A DNA stretch of 9,933 nucleotides from SIG299 sp045531895 (GTDB taxonomy: Bacteria; Bacillota; Clostridia; Lachnospirales; Lachnospiraceae), in NCBI GenBank assembly GCA_045531895.1, contig JAZSEW010000068.1:1-9933 (forward strand), read 5' to 3'. This document shows positions 6,690 to 9,933 of this stretch, one piece after another. The position numbers and the translations under genes were made by a program. The notes below the pieces were generated by a model, which saw nothing but the letters and a program-made list of their open reading frames with translations, had not been told where the DNA came from and ran no database searches. The first letter of the stretch is position 1; each line of letters starts with the position of its first letter.

Positions 6690-8051
6690 ATGGCAAAAGC
6701 AAAAACAGTGTTTTTCTGTAAAGAATGTGGCTTTGAATCAGCAAAGTGGGTGGGACAGTGTCCCGGCTGCAAGGCATGGAATTCTTTTGCAGAAGAGCCG
6801 GTAGTACAGACAAAACTAAAAGGAAGTGCAGGATTAGCGGCAGTGGAATCAAAACCTCTGCCGCTAAATGAGGTTTCGGCGGATAGGGAAGAACGTACCT
6901 CTACCTACATCTGTGAATTTGACAGGGTACTGGGCGGTGGTATTGTAAAAGGTTCCCTGGTGCTGGTGGGCGGTGATCCGGGTATCGGAAAGTCTACGTT
7001 ACTACTGCAGATGTGCCGGGAAATCAGTACAAAACATAAAGTGCTCTATATTTCCGGCGAGGAATCTGCACAGCAGATTAAAATGCGTGCAGACCGTCTC
7101 GGAACATTTTCGGGAGAGGTTCTTCTACTTTCTGAAACCAACCTGGATTTAATTGAAAGTACACTGGAAAGAGAAAAACCGGAGGTGGTGGTTATTGACT
7201 CCATCCAGACGATGTACCGAGAGGAAGTTGGTGCGGCTCCGGGCTCCGTAAGCCAGGTAAGAGAAGCAACAGCAAGCCTGATGCGCCTTGCCAAGGTAAA
7301 AGAAATTTCCATTTTTATTGTTGGTCATGTGACCAAGGAAGGCACGGTGGCAGGTCCGCGAATGCTGGAGCACATGGTGGATACTGTGCTGTATTTTGAA
7401 GGAGATAATTCTGCGGCATACCGTATTTTGCGTGCTGTGAAGAATCGTTTTGGCTCAACTAATGAGATTGGCGTGTTTGAGATGTCAGGAACAGGCTTAA
7501 AAGAAGTGACAAACCCTTCGGAATATATGCTGGAAGGACGCCCTGAGGAAGAACCGGGTTCTGTTATTACAACGGTAATGGAAGGAACAAGACCTATTCT
7601 GGTAGAAGTACAGGCATTGGTGTGTCAAACTAATTTTAATATGCCGCGACGTACCGCAGCCGGTGTTGATTATAACAGAGTAAATCTTTTAATGGCGGTA
7701 ATGGAAAAACGACTTGGAATTTCCATGGCAGGCTGCGATGCTTATGTCAATGTAGCAGGGGGCATGAAAATTTCGGAACCGGGCATTGATCTTGCAATTG
7801 TACTGGCATTGCTTTCCAGCTACAAAAACAAAGCAGTGGACAGCAAAACCATTGCTTTTGGAGAAATTGGTCTGACCGGTGAAGTGCGCAGCGTTAGTAT
7901 GCTGTCTCAACGTATCAGGGAGGCAGAAAAACTGGGCTATGAGGTATGTATTGTACCAAAAGCACGTTCTGCCAGAATCGAAGAAGAAAAGCCACGGAAA
8001 ATCCGCCTCGTGGAAGTAGGTAACATAAGGGAACTGGCGTCTCTACTTTAG
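6690..8051 (+). CDS. radA: DNA repair/recombination ATPase RadA (Sms)
   Basis: The 453-residue product has the usual RadA length and layout. An N-terminal zinc finger has Cys10, Cys13, Cys24 and Cys27 (CKECGF...CPGC). The RecA-like ATPase core has Walker A GGDPGIGKST (94-103) and Walker B VVVIDS (166-171). The RadA-specific KNRFG motif is at 251-255. A C-terminal Lon-like domain (about 300-450) contains GEIGLTGEVR. By family it is a cytoplasmic RecA-like motor that drives branch migration of recombination intermediates and helps process stalled forks. It follows clpC by one small gene, a reduced form of the common clpC-radA arrangement. No disA follows; a tRNA gene and degV do. No convincing terminator is seen after the stop. 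Confidence 0.97.
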   Translation: MAKAKTVFFCKECGFESAKWVGQCPGCKAWNSFAEEPVVQTKLKGSAGLAAVESKPLPLNEVSADREERTSTYICEFDRVLGGGIVKGSLVLVGGDPGIGKSTLLLQMCREISTKHKVLYISGEESAQQIKMRADRLGTFSGEVLLLSETNLDLIESTLEREKPEVVVIDSIQTMYREEVGAAPGSVSQVREATASLMRLAKVKEISIFIVGHVTKEGTVAGPRMLEHMVDTVLYFEGDNSAAYRILRAVKNRFGSTNEIGVFEMSGTGLKEVTNPSEYMLEGRPEEEPGSVITTVMEGTRPILVEVQALVCQTNFNMPRRTAAGVDYNRVNLLMAVMEKRLGISMAGCDAYVNVAGGMKISEPGIDLAIVLALLSSYKNKAVDSKTIAFGEIGLTGEVRSVSMLSQRIREAEKLGYEVCIVPKARSARIEEEKPRKIRLVEVGNIRELASLL

Positions 8052-8138
8052 AAAGGTGTTCAGAGAACTTCCGACTTGATATAGAATTGTCGAAATAAAA
8101 GGAATTTTCAAGAAAAAGAAAATAATACTGAAAAAGTC

Positions 8139-8168
8139 TTGACAAAGCCCACTGCCTTGATATATAAT
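8139..8168 (+). promoter_or_regulatory. Strong sigma-A-type promoter of tRNA-Trp
   Basis: TTGACA (8139-8144) and TATAAT (8163-8168) are both exact consensus, with an 18-nt spacer. The predicted start near 8175 is about 11 nt before the tRNA, so the primary transcript leader would be very short. The -10 box lies in the centre of an inverted repeat (8150-8180). Confidence 0.85.
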
Positions 8169-8180
8169 ATCAAAGCAGTG
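8150..8180. repeat. 31-nt near-perfect palindrome over the tRNA-Trp -10 box
   Basis: Arms of 14 nt (CACTGCCTTGATAT and ATATCAAAGCAGTG) match at 13 of 14 positions around a 3-nt centre (ATA). The palindrome covers the spacer end, the whole TATAAT and the likely transcription start. It could be an operator or a cruciform-prone site. It is not a leader hairpin if transcription starts near 8175, because the left arm would not be transcribed. Confidence 0.8.
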
Positions 8181-8185
8181 TTCAA

Positions 8186-8256
8186 AGGGGATTGGTCAAA
8201 TGGTATGACAAGGGTCTCCAAAACCTTTAGCGGGAGTTCGATTCTCTCATCCCCTG
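8186..8256 (+). tRNA. tRNA-Trp (anticodon CCA)
   Basis: The cloverleaf folds fully. The acceptor stem is AGGGGAT/ATCCCCT (8186-8192 with 8249-8255). The D stem is GTCA/TGAC with the loop GG at 8202-8203. The anticodon stem is AGGGT/ACCTT with loop CTCCAAA (8216-8222), anticodon CCA at 8218-8220 reading UGG. The variable loop is TAGC, and the T stem is GGGAG/CTCTC with loop TTCGATT. G73 is at 8256; the 3' CCA is not encoded and must be added by the CCA enzyme. The anticodon stem and the T stem each contain one G-U pair. It stands alone with its own promoter. Confidence 0.95.
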
Positions 8257-8430
8257 TTAATAATCGTGATAAATAAAGGGAGAAAGCTTTGTGCATCTGC
8301 AAAGTTAACACGGAAATTAACACGACAAAACAAAAGCAATTATTTTGGTGGAAAATACTGAAATAGTTGCATTTTCTGTTTTACGGAAAAGGAAGAGGCA
8401 ATCTGACCATAGATAATAATAAATACACTA
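8257..8430. other. Non-coding spacer between tRNA-Trp and the degV promoter
   Basis: I find no supported gene and no clear intrinsic terminator in these 174 nt. A weak AGCTTTG/CAAAGTT hairpin (8285-8291 with 8300-8306) has no T run after it. The stretch holds a tandem octamer (8305-8324) and the left arm of a longer inverted repeat (8372-8382). The tRNA 3' end must be made by RNase trimming, as no discrete stop signal is seen. Confidence 0.6.
8305..8324. repeat. Tandem octamer TTAACACG with a 4-nt spacer
   Basis: TTAACACG occurs at 8305-8312 and 8317-8324, so the copies repeat every 12 nt. The pair lies about 110 nt upstream of the degV -35 box. It may be a binding site, or chance in AT-rich spacer DNA. 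Confidence 0.5.
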
Positions 8431-8447
8431 TTTACAAAAACAGAAAA
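8372..8447. repeat. 11-bp inverted repeat reaching into the degV promoter spacer
   Basis: TTTTCTGTTTT (8372-8382) is the exact reverse complement of AAAACAGAAAA (8437-8447). The right arm fills most of the spacer between the degV -35 and -10 boxes. Because the arms are AT-rich and 54 nt apart, a looped-protein or operator function is speculative. Confidence 0.5.
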
Positions 8448-8459
8448 GCACGATATAAT
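8431..8459 (+). promoter_or_regulatory. degV promoter
   Basis: TTTACA (8431-8436) and TATAAT (8454-8459) are 17 nt apart, an optimal sigma-A arrangement. A start near 8466 gives a leader of about 42-45 nt to the degV start. Confidence 0.8.
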
Positions 8460-8507
8460 TTGTCTGCGAAATGTAGCGGAAATATATTTTAGAGGGATAA
8501 GGAGTGC

Positions 8508-9383
8508 ATGATGAAGAAAAAAACTGCCATAGTCACAGACAGTAATAGTGGTATCACTCAGGTTCAGGCAAAGGAGCTTGGCATTTTTGTATTACCAATG
8601 CCATTTTACATTAACGAGGAACTGTTTTACGAGGATATTTCTCTAACCCAGGAGGAATTTTATAAAAAGCTTGCAGAAGATGCTGATATTTCTACTTCCC
8701 AACCATCTCCGGGAGAAGTTATGGATTTATGGGATAAGGTGTTGGAAGAGTATGAAGAAATTGTGCACATTCCTATGTCCAGCGGACTTAGTAAGTCATG
8801 TGAGACTGCTATGATGTTAGCGCAGGATTATAAGGGACGGGTTTATGTAGTGGATAATCAGAGAATTTCTGTGACACAACGTCAGGCTGTAATGGATGCT
8901 CTGGAACTGACGGCTAAGGGTGTTCCTGCAGAGGAAATAAAAAGAACGTTAGAAGTGATGAAGCTGGAATCCAGTATTTATATTACGCTGGAAACCTTAA
9001 AGTATTTGAAGAAAGGCGGAAGAATTACCCCGGCGGCTGCGGCAATAGGTACAGTATTAAATATTAAGCCGGTGCTTCAGATTCAGGGAGAACGTCTGGA
9101 TGCTTATGCTAAGGTGAGAGGACGTGCACAGGGCAGAAAAATGATGCTGGATGCAGTCCGCAAGGATTTAGAGGGAAGATTTTCTGAAACTTTGGTGGAG
9201 CATATGCATTTTGCAGTAGCCTATAGCGGAATTAGAAATGAAGAGGTGGATGCCTGGGTAGACGAGGTGAAAGATGCTTTTCCTAAGGCGAAGGTGGAGT
9301 TTGTAGACCCACTTTCTCTAAGCGTTTCCTGTCATATCGGAGCAGGGGCATTGGCAATTGCGGTAACTGTACCTTTAGCATGA
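8508..9383 (+). CDS. DegV-family (FakB-like) fatty-acid-binding protein
   Basis: The 291-residue product has the DegV fold signatures: an N-terminal TDSNSGI (residues 10-16), TSQPSPGE (63-70), SSGLS (91-95), LKKGGRI (167-173), NIKPVL (185-190) and a C-terminal CHIGAGALAIA (275-285). Family members bind a long-chain fatty acid in a buried pocket. FakB versions present it to the kinase FakA, making acyl-phosphate for phospholipid synthesis; the Ser of SSG and the His of CHIGAGA are the expected carboxylate-contact positions. No fakA is in view, so the partner must be elsewhere. Two ATGs are adjacent: AAGGAG at 8499-8504 is only 3 nt from the ATG at 8508 but 6 nt from the one at 8511, so 8511 is the likelier true start. 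It has its own promoter and appears to be a single-gene unit. Several paralogues per genome are usual, so no symbol is given. Confidence 0.93.
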   Translation: MMKKKTAIVTDSNSGITQVQAKELGIFVLPMPFYINEELFYEDISLTQEEFYKKLAEDADISTSQPSPGEVMDLWDKVLEEYEEIVHIPMSSGLSKSCETAMMLAQDYKGRVYVVDNQRISVTQRQAVMDALELTAKGVPAEEIKRTLEVMKLESSIYITLETLKYLKKGGRITPAAAAIGTVLNIKPVLQIQGERLDAYAKVRGRAQGRKMMLDAVRKDLEGRFSETLVEHMHFAVAYSGIRNEEVDAWVDEVKDAFPKAKVEFVDPLSLSVSCHIGAGALAIAVTVPLA

Positions 9384-9441
9384 TATAAAAACATAAATAC
9401 CGTTATAAAAATAAATTAATTGTTTTATAAGAAAAAAGATA

Positions 9442-9470
9442 TTGACTTATGAAAAATTGCATGGTATAAC
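9442..9470 (+). promoter_or_regulatory. Promoter of the HPr-like gene
   Basis: TTGACT (9442-9447) and TATAAC (9465-9470) have a 17-nt spacer, close to sigma-A consensus. It lies 58 nt after the degV stop and predicts a leader of about 108 nt, which is long for a 75-codon gene. Confidence 0.75.
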
Positions 9471-9475
9471 TTCCT

Positions 9476-9584
9476 GTAAGCAGATTCGCAAATAAGCGTA
9501 ACTGCCATGCTTCGGAGATTGGGGCGTGTCATTTAGACACGGTATAGTGATGGGACATTTTTTAGAAAGAATGGAGAGTCAGAA
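9476..9584 (+). promoter_or_regulatory. Structured 5' leader of the HPr-like gene, class unknown
   Basis: Two hairpins can be drawn. The first pairs GCAG/CTGC (9480-9483 with 9502-9505) and CGC/GCG (9487-9489 with 9496-9498). The second is CGTGTC-ATTTA-GACACG (9525-9541), a clean 6-bp stem. A TTTTTT run (9558-9563) lies about 16 nt after the second stem, too far for a simple terminator. The ribosome site TGGAGAG (9572-9578) is 6 nt before the ATG. I do not recognise a T-box or any riboswitch class that I know. An attenuator or protein-binding leader is possible. Confidence 0.45.
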
Positions 9585-9812
9585 ATGGAAGCAAAGAAGC
9601 TAATTAAACTTACTGCACCGGAGGAAGCACAGGAATTTGTAGCAGCAGCGTCTGGCTGTGATTTTGACATTGATATGAGATTCAACAAGGTAGTGGTAGA
9701 TGCTAAGTCCTTTTTGGGTGTACTTAGTCTGTTGACTTACCCGGTAATGATTTTCAGTCAGGGAAATAACAGTGAGTTTGAAAAACTGTTGGAAAAGTAT
9801 GCAGTTGCTTAA
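9585..9812 (+). CDS. HPr-like protein lacking the phosphorylatable His motif
   Basis: The 75-residue product aligns by eye with HPr of the sugar phosphotransferase system. Residues 27-50 (FDIDMRFNKVVVDAKSFLGVLSLL) match the HPr segment around the regulatory serine, with Ser42 in the AKSFLGV motif equivalent to HPr Ser46. The active-site loop GxHARPA is absent: residues 9-17 read LTAPEEAQE, apparently about 5 residues shorter, and the protein contains no His at all. It therefore cannot carry phosphate from Enzyme I in the normal way. By analogy with Crh of Bacillus, which has lost His15 but keeps Ser46, a purely regulatory role in carbon catabolite control is possible. Similar His-less short HPr relatives occur in Clostridia, so this is probably an established variant and not a damaged gene. 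It is monocistronic, with its own promoter, leader and terminator. Confidence 0.8.
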   Translation: MEAKKLIKLTAPEEAQEFVAAASGCDFDIDMRFNKVVVDAKSFLGVLSLLTYPVMIFSQGNNSEFEKLLEKYAVA

Positions 9813-9842
9813 TGCGTGTGAACAAAAGCAAAGATAAGTGAG

Positions 9843-9893
9843 AGAGGCTGTGACAGGAGATAACAAGTTATTTCTACTGCACAGTCTCTTTTT
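9843..9893 (+). terminator. Intrinsic terminator of the HPr-like gene
   Basis: AGAGGCTGTG (9843-9852) pairs with CACAGTCTCT (9880-9889) over 10 bp with one G-U. The enclosed GGAGATAA/TTATTTCT segment (9856-9863 with 9868-9875) extends the helix towards a small CAAG loop. Five T residues (9889-9893) follow. The hairpin begins 30 nt after the stop codon. Confidence 0.88.
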
Positions 9894-9933
9894 CTGTGAA
9901 AACTTACAAAAGTTTATAGAAAAATTAGTTGAA
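9894..9933. other. AT-rich sequence after the terminator, window end
   Basis: These 40 nt contain no supported gene. A short AAACTT/AAGTTT inverted repeat (9900-9915) is visible. They are probably the upstream spacer of whatever lies beyond the window. Confidence 0.4.

Noticed and set aside
7915..8145. A 76-codon - strand frame overlapping the radA end and the spacer.
   Set aside because: No ribosome site or protein-like composition, and it runs through the tRNA promoter.
8194..8209. GGTCAAA followed by TATGACA resembles half of a CtsR heat-shock operator.
   Set aside because: It is the D arm of tRNA-Trp, only one GGTCAAA heptad is present, and it is not upstream of clpC.
8186..8430. tRNA-Trp as the attachment site of an integrated element.
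   Set aside because: No integrase, no repeat of the tRNA 3' end downstream, and ordinary genes follow.
9403..9430. TTATAAAA/TTTTATAA inverted repeat after degV as a terminator.
   Set aside because: The arms are pure A/T, the loop is 12 nt, and no T run follows. No good degV terminator is visible.
9600..9866. An 88-codon - strand frame opposite the HPr-like gene.
   Set aside because: It crosses the terminator hairpin and has no start signals; the + strand frame has the HPr match and a proper ribosome site.

Overview
The window looks like chromosomal DNA of a gut-type Clostridia, most likely a Lachnospiraceae member. The reasons are the moderate G+C, strong AGGAGG-type ribosome sites, sigma-A-like TTGACA/TATAAT promoters, Pro/Thr-linked SH3 glucosaminidase architecture, clpC placed close to radA, and a His-less HPr-like protein. 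This placement is inferred from protein style; no 16S or marker search was possible.

Bases 1-8051 are a tightly packed block of five genes, all on the + strand. In order they are a secreted SH3/glucosaminidase cell-wall hydrolase (its 5' end lies outside the window), a membrane-anchored cohesin-like/cadherin-like surface protein, the AAA+ unfoldase ClpC, a small unrecognised 134-residue protein, and the DNA-recombination ATPase RadA. Most gaps are 7-20 nt, so co-transcription is likely. The exception is the 79-nt gap between clpC and the small gene. It carries a 16-nt direct repeat (each copy with an AGGAGG ribosome site) and a compact nested hairpin. None of the usual Firmicutes clpC partners (ctsR, mcsA, mcsB) is upstream, and disA, a frequent radA neighbour, is not downstream.

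Bases 8052-8507 hold a tRNA-Trp(CCA) gene with its own strong promoter. A near-perfect 31-nt palindrome sits over the -10 box. Short repeats and the promoter of the next gene follow. Bases 8508-9383 encode a DegV-family (FakB-like) fatty-acid-binding protein.

Bases 9384-9584 hold a promoter and a structured 5' leader for a 75-residue HPr-like protein (9585-9812). It lacks the phosphorylatable His motif but keeps the regulatory Ser motif. A strong intrinsic terminator at about 9843-9893 closes this unit.

Functionally the window joins envelope remodelling (hydrolase and surface protein), protein quality control (ClpC), DNA repair (RadA), lipid-precursor handling (DegV) and possible carbon-regulation signalling (HPr-like). 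I see no mobile element, CRISPR array, phage gene or clear novel defence system. The most interesting points are regulatory structures and the degenerate HPr.
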